Shown piece after piece: positions 41,010-50,437 of a stretch of DNA of 64,000 bases. The first letter of the stretch is position 1. Each line of letters starts with the position of its first letter. Origin of the DNA: Trichomonas vaginalis G3 (taxonomy: Eukaryota > Parabasalia > Trichomonadida > Trichomonadidae); the NCBI RefSeq assembly GCF_026262505.1, contig NC_067207.1:21420082-21484081 (forward strand), read 5' to 3'. Under the pieces are notes generated by a model. That model was not told the DNA's origin, did not search any database, and saw nothing but the letters and a program-made list of their open reading frames with translations. The translations under genes and the position numbers were made by a program.

Positions 41010-41594
41010 ATGTACGCTGAGTTTGTTGGAGAAGACCGTTGGGAAACTTGTTTGTTAGATGAGAAATATGAAATTCACTGTTGTGAGTCATTTGAAGTCA
41101 GAAACAAAAAGACAAAAAGAGTTTTAAGCGAATGGGAGCGAAATGACGGATATGCTCTTATGAGGATGGGTGGAAAAAACTATTTTAAACATGTTGTCAT
41201 TGCAACTCATTTTATACCGAACCCTAACAATTTACCTTTTGTAGACCATATAAACCATATAAGAAACGACAATAGACTTGAAAACTTGCGTTGGGTCACT
41301 CGTTCTGAAAACAATAAGAACAAAAGCAAAATTGGAGATCTTGTATTCGAATTTGTCGACGAACTAGAAGATGAAACAATTGAAATTACAGACTATGGTA
41401 AGCATACGTTTGAGTTTTACTACTATAGCGAAGAACAAGACTCTTTCTACTTTTATACCGGCGTAAACTATAGGAAATTACAAGTATATTTTACTAAGGC
41501 AGGCTATGCTTATGTAAACACTAGAGATACAGATGGAAAACGCGTTAAAATACTTCTTAACAAATTCAAGAAGCTATATGGCATACCATTTTAA
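41010..41594 (+). CDS. HNH homing-type endonuclease, copy 2, 194 aa
   Basis: Nearly identical to 38188-38772 in protein and DNA, including the leader. Differences cluster in the segment before the HNH core (RNKKTKR, YALMRMGGKNYFK) and at the very end (KRVKILLNKF). The catalytic VDHIN block is unchanged. The two genes form direct repeats around polymerase B, so recombination between them would delete the polymerase. Preceded by short repeats of AAAACATTGCATGAA. Confidence 0.85.
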   Translation: MYAEFVGEDRWETCLLDEKYEIHCCESFEVRNKKTKRVLSEWERNDGYALMRMGGKNYFKHVVIATHFIPNPNNLPFVDHINHIRNDNRLENLRWVTRSENNKNKSKIGDLVFEFVDELEDETIEITDYGKHTFEFYYYSEEQDSFYFYTGVNYRKLQVYFTKAGYAYVNTRDTDGKRVKILLNKFKKLYGIPF

Positions 41595-41631
41595 AACATT
41601 TTTTAAAACAGTATATTTTTACATATATGAA

Positions 41632-42491
41632 ATGCTTCAGGTTGAAAAACAAAGAACAAAAGTAGCAGATACAAAACCGTTAGACTATATCTTCACAAAT
41701 GCCGGTAGGACTATATCAGATGAAGAAATTTCATCCCGAGCTTACAGGTTTGACTATCCAATTCGTTGGCTTCAAAGTCCTTCAGATGCAAAGGCAATAG
41801 GATTTAGAAGAGTTTTGTTTTCAAATAGAACGAACGCCTTCATGTTCGCAGTATATTTTCATGGTCAGTATAAAGGTTCTGATGGTCTAATAGAAAAATT
41901 TGATGAAATGAAAATCTTTACAATTCGTTCAGACGAAAGTCTTGAGAAAACTCTAAATGACTTCCAAACTCAAATAAACAAATACTACTGGGAATTTCAA
42001 GAAAAATACCACTCTTTACTAAATGGAACATACTATCTGAAACTAGAATATAACAAGATGAACTCCACCGTTTCATTTCAAAAGATTGAAATTAACCCTC
42101 CAAGAGATACAGAGTTTTTATATTGGGAGTAGACAAACGTTCTTGGGCACAATTTCTTCGGTTACTAAACCAGAACGAACCATTACCACCAGATGGTCCA
42201 TTTAATTTTATACTTCCACCAGCAGATTTGACAGTTTATAGAAACGTGTTTGACCCTCAAAATGTCATGTGTCATGCAAGTTTCAGTTCAAGCAACAACA
42301 GTTTTCTTTGTATCGGTAAGGACTTTTATGACTTTGCTTCTAAATTCTACGAACCACCTAGTAACAGTTTCTCTGACTTTCAAGTTTGGTTCACAACAAA
42401 CGGTGTGCAGCATATTATTCCATTGTACTATGACTTTTATCTCGAATTGTCTTTCATATACAACTACGGAAAAGTGCTGAAAAAGTATTGA
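41632..42491 (+). pseudogene. Penton-like jelly-roll protein, second copy, one frameshift
   Basis: A paralogue of 33836-34684: shared blocks include TKPLDYIFTNAG, YRFDYPIRWLQSP, AKAIGFRRV, CHASFSSSNNSFLC, FQVWFTTNG and FYLELSFIYNY. The frame changes near 42120 (open to 42130, then from 42123). I start at the ATG at 41632, after TATTTTTACATATATGAA. Both halves are well conserved, so the lesion is recent or a sequencing error. A second penton-like gene in one element suggests two vertex or fibre-base types. Confidence 0.5.
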
Positions 42492-42509
42492 AAAATGAGT
42501 TTTGGTTAG

Positions 42510-42890
42510 ATGGTTTTTAGGTGGAACCAGGTCACCAGGTCACCAGGTCACCAGGTCAAATGAACTTCTCTGAAAAAATGAGACAACATGACATTTTGAC
42601 AACAACACAGGAAATAAACTTCATCTTCGTAAATGTTTTGAAGAACTGAAGTGTGCCTATGTGCCCATGTGTGCCTAGGTCAACTAACATCTTTTTGAAA
42701 ATGGTGACAACATGACATTTTGACAACAACACAGGAAAATGTCAAGACTTCTTCATCGTATATGTTTTGAAGAACTGAAGTGTGCCTATGTGCCCATGTG
42801 TGCCTAGGTCAAATGAACTTCTCTGAAAAAGTGTGACAACATGACATTTTGACAACAGTCCAGGAAAATGTCAAGACTTCTTCATCGTAA
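42510..42890. repeat. Iteron-like array of element B, three units
   Basis: A CAGGTCAC tandem tract (about 42525-42558) is followed by three units containing TTGAAGAACTGAAG, GTGCCTATGTGCCCATGTG, CTTCTCTGAAAAA and the TGACA core (GACAACATGACATTTTGAC). These are the same building blocks as the element-A arrays, in the orientation of 18525-19341. No gene lies in 42492-43053. Confidence 0.85.
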
Positions 42891-42920
42891 CGAGTGTAAA
42901 TGAACCAAAAATATATTTTA

Positions 42921-42966
42921 GGTGAAGTGGTGAGATCTCACCCGTTTTCTCACCTGTTTTCTCACC
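42921..42966. promoter_or_regulatory. Palindrome GGTGAGATCTCACC with TTTTCTCACC repeats
   Basis: A perfect 14-bp palindrome at 42929-42942 is followed by two further CTCACC words spaced about 12 bp. An almost identical block is at 44671-44705. The arrangement resembles a protein-binding operator; it sits upstream of the gene at 43054. Function is inferred. Confidence 0.45.
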
Positions 42967-43053
42967 CTCTTGAATTTTCATGAATTTCCTTAAGATAGAA
43001 AAAAGGTGAGTTAGTATTTTTAAAAAAATATTTTTTATTTTTATTGTAAGAAC

Positions 43054-43369
43054 ATGTTAGCAACAACAGCAACAAACTCGTTAGTCATGAACCCAACATC
43101 TATGTTAGTAGAGATGAAAAGCTTCATTCCTTCTTCATATACTTTCGAAACAGAAATCCAGAAGATAAAGCAGGAACTTCTCCAAGGAGATTTAGATTGC
43201 ACTGCAAAAGATGAAACAAATGAAGAATATCTTTATGAAATGCAGGATATTATTGACCATCTACCTAAACTTCCTGAAATCCAACAAACAAAAGCTCACT
43301 ATTCCAGAATTCGATGAAATAGAAGTCAAAGCAACTGACTCAGTAGAAATAAAAGAAGTTCATACGTAA
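43054..43369 (+). pseudogene. Hypothetical element-B protein, frameshifted
   Basis: The first frame gives 87 residues (MLATTATNSLVMNPTSMLVE start; helical ETEIQKIKQELLQG), ending at 43317. The overlapping frame continues as IPEFDEIEVKATDSVEIKEV to a TAA at 43367-43369. The leader (TATTTTTTATTTTTATTG) is of the Maverick type. No family recognised. Confidence 0.4.
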
Positions 43370-44334
43370 GGTAAACTATGAGTTTCTTGGATTCATTGCA
43401 ACCACAAAGTCATGGACAAAGACTGCGACATGTTATATAGAACATCTCTGACATATATAAATCTGGGGAGTTTAAGACTACGACAACTTTGTTTCGTTAG
43501 TTGCTGAATGTGTATGGCAGATAAGAGATGAAGATAGAAGAGGTAAGGTATGGAACCAACAGATAAAACCCGCAACTTTTGAGTTAAAGAAAACATTGAC
43601 GCCTTAGTTGTTTAGCAGGTAAGGTTTCAGAATATAACGCAAAAATGAACCCAAAATGTAAAGCAGCAATGAGGAAATATAACTACTCCGTCAAAGAGAT
43701 AGAACGTATGCGAAAGACTACGCTGACTTAAAGAAAGAAGCAGAGAACCAGCAGAAGATAAAATGGACATGTTTAGCATTTCTGAAACAAAAACTATCCA
43801 ACTGCTGACGATTTCCTTCTTTCAGATGTCGAAGAAATATAAAGAAACCTTCGGCATTGTTAAAACATTCGATGTACTGACAGAGGAAATCGAAGCCACA
43901 AAACTGTAGGATTTCAAATATACATCGTACAATTCATGTAAGACGCTTGTGAAAACTTGGGTATTTTTTTTTTCTTATGAAGTTATTTTTTTCTAACTAG
44001 AACTTCCCTTTTACAGTTATATCGTTTCTTTTTTCGGCGGCACTAGCGTTCCACCTTACTCAATATAACCTTAAATATTTACAAAACCAGTAACGTATAT
44101 TTTACAACACAAAACGACAACACTCACTTAACCTTAAATATTTACAAAGCCGCCAACCACTTCATCTCACCAACATTTTCGCTAACGACTTCACTAATGA
44201 AAAAATAAACGTTCTCACTAACGTTCCCACTAATGTTCTCATTTACAAAAGTATTGCAGCGCTTCCCATTGCTGTGCTTCACATAACAGCTCAATAATCT
44301 TCTGACTCACTTTCTTCTTCATATAGGGTCAAAA
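43370..44334. other. Decayed coding region, plus strand
   Basis: Short open pieces (for example MSFLDSLQPQSHGQRLRHVI near 43379 and MNPKCKAAMRKYNYSVKEIE near 43645) keep coding-like composition but no frame continues beyond about 30 codons. The second half is low-complexity A/T-rich with ACTAACGTT-type repeats (about 44180-44240). I see no intact gene. Confidence 0.4.
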
Positions 44335-44658
44335 TCACTGTCTATAGTTTATACCTGTAAGTTTTGACAAAGCTAATGAAACACGTTTACCATTTGTATC
44401 TATTGCTTTTATATATCTCCCATTATGTTTGTTGTCATAAACGCTCAAACTAACTTTACCCTTTCTCCCTCGTATCTGATAGAATGTATTTTCACGAGGA
44501 ACGAAGAACAAATTCTTGAACTCATGACCGTTGTAGTTTGTTATCTCAATAGTTTCTTCGTCATTTACATCCAAATAAAATAAAAATAAACTTTTAAAAA
44601 ATAAACTTAAAAAATTAATGATATCACCACCCTCACACGTATGAAAAACATAGCACAA
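44335..44658 (-). pseudogene. Stand-alone C-terminal domain of the HNH endonuclease (relic)
   Basis: The frame NDEETIEITNYNGHEFKNLF to ALSKLTGINYR matches the C-terminal domain of the two HNH proteins (ETIEITDYGKHTFEF to LNKFKKLYG) but the NUMOD4/HNH part is missing. The first 25 residues of the frame are non-coding-like and no ATG precedes the domain, so I call it a remnant. It shows at least a third HNH-type gene once existed in element B. Confidence 0.5.
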
Positions 44659-44878
44659 AAATAAATTTAGGTGAAGTGTGAGATCTCACCTCTTTTTTCA
44701 CCTCTTTTTTCACCCACTTAATATTCATTGCTTTATAACTCTCTTCCTTGGTTTCTTTTTTAGTTGCTTTCTTCACGTCTGTCTCCAACTTGACTGTCTT
44801 TCTTCTTCGTCCGTAATGATACCAGTTACTTCCACCAGTCAATGGGTCAAATGGTCTTTCGTAAGGGTTTCCATACAT
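44633..44878 (-). CDS. Hypothetical basic protein, 81 aa (doubtful)
   Basis: It starts MYGNPYERPFDPLTGGSNWY and is followed by a very basic stretch (GRRRKTVKLETDVKKATKK). The last 15 codons run through the palindrome block at 44671-44705, so the true protein is probably shorter or truncated. Composition could fit a small DNA-binding core protein. Weak call. Confidence 0.3.
   Translation of the reverse strand: MYGNPYERPFDPLTGGSNWYHYGRRRKTVKLETDVKKATKKETKEESYKAMNIKWVKKEVKKEVRSHTSPKFIFVLCFSYV
44671..44705. promoter_or_regulatory. Second copy of the GTGAGATCTCAC palindrome block
   Basis: GTGAAGTGTGAGATCTCACC followed by TTTTTTCACC twice, in the same orientation as 42921-42966. Two similar copies 1.75 kb apart support a specific regulatory or replication site. 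Confidence 0.4.
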
Positions 44879-44943
44879 TCCATAGGGACCATACGGAAGA
44901 ACTTACTGGTGGAGAAGAAACATTTTCTTTAGTTCCATCGAAT

Positions 44944-45256
44944 CTATTTAAAATGCATTGTTTCACCTTTCATCTGGTCATTAAAGTCTTTGCGTGTTTT
45001 TGCAAACTCATCGTCCTTTCCTAAAGCATTTTCTGACTCAGTCGCAACCAAATTAGATGCTTTATTTATGAGCCCTATTTTATTTAATCTTAACTTCTTT
45101 GCAACCCAGCCTCCAATCTTTCCTTTTATTTGCATCTAATGTCTTCGAAACCCTTCCTCCACTCATTTTATTTACTGCGTCATAAGCTCCAAGTGCTTTT
45201 GCTCCAAATGCTAATGCTTTTTTTCCCATTGCGCCTAAAGCTGCCCAAGCTACCAT
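44944..45256 (-). pseudogene. Hydrophobic/amphipathic small virion-type protein, frameshifted
   Basis: From an ATG at 45256 the frame reads MVAWAALGAMGKKALAFGAK, then shifts near 45135 into the frame GKIGGWVAKKLRLNKIGLIN ending at 44944. Length would be about 105 residues. The Ala/Gly-rich amphipathic start is like the 133-aa protein at 36979, so it may be a decayed member of the same functional class. Confidence 0.4.
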
Positions 45257-45681
45257 TTACACCATATTAAAATCATCTCTCTTCAATATTATCTCATAAA
45301 AGTTCTCGTTACTGGAGAAAGTCAATGAACATAAGCGTTCTCACGTGCTTCGCCCGCACGCTTTGCGGTCTATCTAACTCTTCTCTTATTCATCTATACG
45401 CTTCAAATGTCTGAACAATTGCTAACATCTTCTACAACAGTTATTTCATCATGAATGACCTTCAAGAACAAGCTCATTTAATATGCTATTAAAATCATCT
45501 CAATAATGAGTCCATCCTTTCCGTCTTGCGGTAGCACAACATCTTTCATTGAAGAAGGTTCGACAAGTCTTATGTTAAACTTACTGACAAAGTTTGTTTA
45601 TACTATAATGCTTTGGCGGCGAATACATGTAGTTTGAAAGACATAATATAGATTCTTCAGCAAATTCACTTATACTGGATT
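45257..45681. other. No gene recognised
   Basis: About 425 bp of A/T-rich DNA with a few minus-strand fragments (near 45560-45680) that continue the degraded frame downstream of 45682. Nothing else supported. Confidence 0.3.
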
Positions 45682-46364
45682 TTATAACAATGTCTCACGA
45701 GACCAAATACCACCAATTGACAATCTTGTAAGCAATCCTGCTGAACCTTCTACTGTAAACGTCGATGGTAACATTCCACGAAGGTCATCTATTGACATCT
45801 TTGAGTCACAGAATTTAAAGATTTTCTTAAAGCAATCGTCATTATCTAACCATGCAATAGCTTTGAAGTTTTCATTCGAAATATACATCTGCTTCATTAA
45901 ATGTAAAACCTGACTTCTTTGCAGAGATGACTTTAAAATCTATTGAGTTTGTTTCAAAATTATATGCTATGGTAACTTCTGAAGGTAATGGATGTCCTTC
46001 CGCAGTCAGTTTTTCTCTCACTACCGTTTGAAGCTTTGTGTTATTAAAAACTTTTCATGTCATCTCCTGTATCTAAGTTCACATACACAGCAACAGAGGA
46101 AACTATCTTGCTTCTTTGTTTCATCATTATATCTCAAAACATTAAAGTTCTTCAATAATATTGTTCTTCCTGCTGGAATACTTCGAACCTGTCTGATTTC
46201 AATAGCTTTCTCACCTCCTACATACTCTACCAGTGTCTTGGTATTTTCATAAGATATACTGACTTTTCTTGAATTTTGGTTGGTTTCATCATAACGTGTT
46301 CATAGTATATCTTTATACTCTTGTCAGTTAGACTCGGTGCTTTCTGAATATTTCTGACTTGCAT
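45682..46364 (-). pseudogene. Decayed element-B gene, unknown product
   Basis: From an ATG at 46364 (MQVRNIQKAPSLTDKSIKIY) coding-like sequence can be followed in changing frames through GGEKAIEIRQVRSIPAGRTI, LTAEGHPLPSEVTIAYNFE and FKAIAWLDNDDCFKKIFKF to a TAA at 45682. At least three indels are needed. Only the last 71 codons (45682-45897) are open. The beta-rich middle could be structural, but I do not recognise it. Confidence 0.4.
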
Positions 46365-47898
46365 TTTAATGGAGATAAAATGAAGCATTTATATACATGA
46401 CGTGATGAAGACATGAATGAACATCAGACAAACTTAACTCTTCTCTCATTCTTCCTTCAGTAAAGGACTATAGATTCTGTCTCAAATTGTTTATCTTTAT
46501 TGTGGAAAGATGGTTCAGTAAGACATTTAACCTCATTCGTCATATACTCATACAGAACGTTTAGGAAATGACTCATATTATGACCAAATCATTATATCAG
46601 CAACTTCAGACTCTAGGACTCAACAGCGAAAAATCTTTATGTCAAAAGTTTCAAGCCTCTGTCGTTAAGTTCCAGACAGTGAACTCATTGAATTTCTTCA
46701 ACGTTACATTCGACGTAAGAGGAATATTATGCCATCGTTGAATTTATACAGTCAGAATGCAAAAGACTTCTGAGGAGATGGAAAGAATTATTGACAAACA
46801 CCACTTACGTCAATACTCAGGAGTTTACGATATGAAACGATCTACAAACTCATTCTGTCAAAACTTTTCAAAATACCCCTTCAAAAAATATCCATCAACA
46901 CTTTATTAGTTTGTGACGACTTTTCGCCGGAAAAGGTTTAGTGTCAAAACCAGACTCACCATTAGCTAACATCATAACTAAAGTCAGACATTACCACTAA
47001 CTGTAGCAATACTTATGCAAACATTGGCCGTTCCTTGCTATTAACATAAAACGTCTCATAACTGACTTCGTTATCTTTCAAGGTTTTCTCACGCTATGAC
47101 ATTGAACTCATTTGGAAACAGTCAGGTATAACATTACCTTTTGTGAAGACAATTTGTAGATACATATGACTACACTCTTCTCCTTTCATACCTTTGAGAT
47201 CTCATATCCATGACCAATACCATAAGATCTAAAAATATTCCATGGGAACGACCAACATTGTTTTAAAGTTAACCTTCAATTGACTGATGGTAACAAATTC
47301 CATGCATCTCGTCGCCATTTCTGTTAATATTTTGCTGTCATTCATATCATCCACTTCCCCATCCGTTAGCATTTTGAGGATATGCGTTTAGAATAGCTGT
47401 TCTTAAATGAAGGCTTTTCACCTTTGAGAGCATAAACTCTATAACTTTCTGCATACTTTATGTTTGAACCTCCTGAGCCATCATTGACATAAATTTTTAT
47501 AGGCTTCCACCCTTGTTCATGTTCCTGCTTCTTCCCTTAGCTCTTTTGTTTCAGTAGTTCTACATCTTTATACACAGCTCCTCCTGTCTCATGCAATTCA
47601 ACAATATTTTCATTCGTTAGCTTTACATTCAAACCCTTGTCGAGTATATTGTTCATTTCATACATATAAAAGGTTTTTATTCTATATGAAATGAGAAGCA
47701 AATCCATCTTAGCTGGTGCCGTTTAATGTTCCAATTTGAACCAACATCAAATTGTGACTCACGAACGACAAACAATATTGTCATAAAGAACTATAGTTCA
47801 GAGGTTTGAAAGAAAAAAAACCAGAACTGAAATCCGTGATTTAAACTCAGCTCAAACGCTAACGCTACATCAGATGTTAAGTTAGAGTTTATCTCTCT
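46365..47898. other. Strongly decayed Maverick remnants up to the assembly gap
   Basis: Coding-like fragments occur on both strands, for example MTKSLYQQLQTLGLNSEKSL (plus, near 46579) and LNVKLTNENIVELHETGGAV (minus, near 47640), each broken within 60 codons. No intact gene, array or inverted repeat found. The block ends at the run of N. Confidence 0.4.
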
Positions 47899-47998
47899 NN
47901 NNNNNNNNNNNNNNNNNNNNNNNNNNNNNNNNNNNNNNNNNNNNNNNNNNNNNNNNNNNNNNNNNNNNNNNNNNNNNNNNNNNNNNNNNNNNNNNNNN
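47899..47998. other. Assembly gap (100 N)
   Basis: Exactly 100 N, the usual placeholder for a gap of unknown size. The bases just after it are the interior of the 4.58-kb tandem unit, so the contig was probably broken by the array and the linkage to element B depends on scaffolding. Confidence 0.95.
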
Positions 47999-48243
47999 GA
48001 TTTTTTATTTGTTATTTATTTCAAAAAAAAAGTCAAATTTATATTATTTATAAATTTTATTTATATTCACTTACTATCTTTGATCAAGAGATAGGAAAAG
48101 AGAAAGGGACAGACTAGCCCATTGTCACTTTTTAATTTAGCAAATGAACGCTTATGGAGTGGAGTTTTTGGGTAAATCTGATTTGCTTATAAATGAAATA
48201 AAATCAAAAGAAACCATATTGGCATTATATTATGCAAAAATAA

Positions 48244-48451
48244 ATGATCTTACTTAGTACTTTTAAAGTTAATTTCAGAAAAAATTTGACACAATGGTAT
48301 CCGGCACATACAAGTGGTGTACAACCAAAATATAAGTTGGTTTAAACATATATTGCTATATCTCATGATCTTACTTAGTACTTTTAAAGTTAATTTCAGA
48401 AAAAATTTGACACAATGGTATCCGGCACATACAAGTGGTGTACAACCAAAA
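48244..48451. repeat. ~121-bp subterminal repeat of the MULE, two copies
   Basis: Units start ATGATCTTACTTAGTACTTT at 48244 and 48365; the second is partial. The unit includes CACAATGGTATCCGGCACAT and ends GTGTACAACCAAAA. Subterminal repeats may be transposase binding sites. The copy number is 2 here, 4 in the next unit. Confidence 0.85.
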
Positions 48452-48599
48452 TTTCATATCCCTAGTTTTACATTTATGTTTAGTTTTATTTCACCTAATT
48501 TTCAAAGATCATAATTGAATTAGATGGCCAAGCTATTCAAAACACGACCAAGCTTATCAAAATAAGACCAATATATTCAAAATTCTTTATTCTTTCAAA

Positions 48600-48611
48600 T
48601 CATTTCATTTT
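48600..48611 (+). promoter_or_regulatory. Trichomonad-type initiator (TCATTT) ahead of the transposase
   Basis: TCATTTCATTTT ends one base before the ATG at 48613. It fits the trichomonad Inr consensus TCA(C/T)(T/A) at the usual short distance from the start codon. Confidence 0.5.
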
Positions 48612-48612
48612 A

Positions 48613-50055
48613 ATGCAGATCCAAGATCACGAACTCACATATATCGAGTTGCTTAAGTATGGAGTGCAACAAGAAATCCAAGCAGGTTGTAGTTATTCAT
48701 ATAAAACTAGGAAAGAAAGAAATCAAATCCAAATTAATTGTAAGTGGCCGAATTGTCCATGTCGCTTCCTTGTTGATACACTTCCCGATGACAAGTACCA
48801 CATACGAAAATGTATTAACACCCACAATCATTCTGCCCCTTTTCCAAACAAATCACAACAAATTACATCATATTTTTATAGATCTTATTTAACAAGATAT
48901 TTTGAATCAAATCAAGACCGTGTTTACACACAATTAAGGTGTTTCAAAGATCTTAATATCCCATTTGATAGTGGGATCATTCCGGAAATGTTTCAACAAT
49001 CTACAGATGCTTTAAAAAAGTTTTCTAAACGCCTTCATGCAATCAATACCCGTTTCTCAGCGGATGATGTTACATCTCTTGCAATTTTTGTCGACATGGT
49101 TAAGAGTCATTCTCCGGATGATCTCATCGAGTTTATTCACGAGCCAGATCGTATGATTTTCTATTACGCCCCATTCGAAGCAAATGCTTTTTCACATCAA
49201 ATACAAACTTATCACATTGATTCCACTTATAAGCTCTTGCGCTCTCGCATACCATTTTATGCCGTCACTGGCAAATTCGCGGAATCAATTGTTTTTCCGT
49301 TTTTGTATTTTTTCGTTTGGCCCGACACAAGTGAAAATATACAAGTTTGTCTCACAGCATATTTTGGCTCCATCAATCGCGAACCATCTTATTTTTCAAT
49401 GGACTGCGCACCTCAAATCACAAATGCTGTTGAAACAGCCATCCCTTTATGCCAGATCATTTGGTGTGGCGTTCATGTGTTGCGCGCTGTCATGAGAAAG
49501 GCTGAAAAGTTTCAAGATCGTTCCAACTTCGAAACTTTCTATAACTTAATGAAGTTATTGGTCTTTGGTTCTGAAGAGGAAGAAATTGATCCTGATGAAG
49601 TTTACAACAATTTAGAAGAAATTTTAAATGAGGAACCTGCTGCCCGTGAATACTTTGACCGACAGTGGCGCCATCATCTTGACAGGTGGATGCTTCGCTA
49701 TAGAAATGAAGGAGATGGAACAAACAACATCTCGGAATCACATTTCAAGGTTTTGAAGCACCAGTACTTCCCAGAAAGGCGAAATCTTTGACTCGATGAA
49801 CTTGTCATCGAGTTATATTCCAGTGTTGTTCCTTCATTCCTGATTAAGTTGCAAATTAAAGGTCTGGATTCAGAGAGAAGTGTTAAAGTTATCAAAAAAG
49901 TCACAAGAGATTTCGAAGAAATGACACAATTTAAAAAAGTCGAATGCATCAGTATGCTTGAAGCTGTTCAGAAAGGTCTGAAAAATGATACACTTGATCC
50001 CAACATTGTTTACTCAACATTAAAAATATTATTGCAAAGAAAACATTTGATTTAA
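48613..50055 (+). pseudogene. MULE transposase with in-frame TGA, copy 1
   Basis: The frame is open for 392 codons to a TGA (49789-49791), then stays open in the same frame to TAA 50053-50055, for about 480 residues. The N-terminus has a FLYWCH/WRKY-like zinc finger (CKWPNCPCRF ... CINTHNHS). The DDE core shows YHIDSTYKLL, YFSMDCAPQITNA, CGVHVLRAV and a late NISESHFKVLKH. The TGA replaces one codon of a sequence that reads on naturally, so a CGA-to-TGA change is likely. The same TGA is in all four array copies. Convergent with the protease gene. Confidence 0.75.
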
Positions 50056-50437
50056 TAAACATTTAATTTATTATAATTAATTTTTTATTACAGTATAGTA
50101 AAAAATGCTATAAATAAATTATTATATTTTATTAAAATGTGACTTTTAATAGTAAGTGAATAAAATAAATCAGGAATTGGGAAAGAAATAAGGTTAATTA
50201 AAATAATGAAAATTACAAGTTTAAGGTTAATGAAAAGTGACAATGGGCGAGTTTGTCCCCCACTCGATAGGAAAATGAATTTAACATTTCAAATTTTTCA
50301 TGATGAATACAATTCGTGCACTTAATAAATAAAGCATTAAACACCCAAATAAAGGCATAGATCGATATATAATACTAAATAATTAGAGAAAAAAAATTAT
50401 ATTCAACTTTTTCAATATTGAAAAAGATTGAACTCTT

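Larger units (their letters stand above)
48100..50265 (+). mobile_element. MULE-type transposon, array copy 1
   Basis: Inverted ends of 33 bp (48100-48132 and 50233-50265) differ at only a few positions and share GCCCATTGTCACTTTT. They are flanked by the direct repeat GATAGGAAAA (48090-48099 and 50266-50275), a 10-bp target duplication fitting Mutator-like elements. Length 2,166 bp. It contains the transposase frame from 48613 and the ~121-bp repeats at 48244-48451. Confidence 0.85.
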
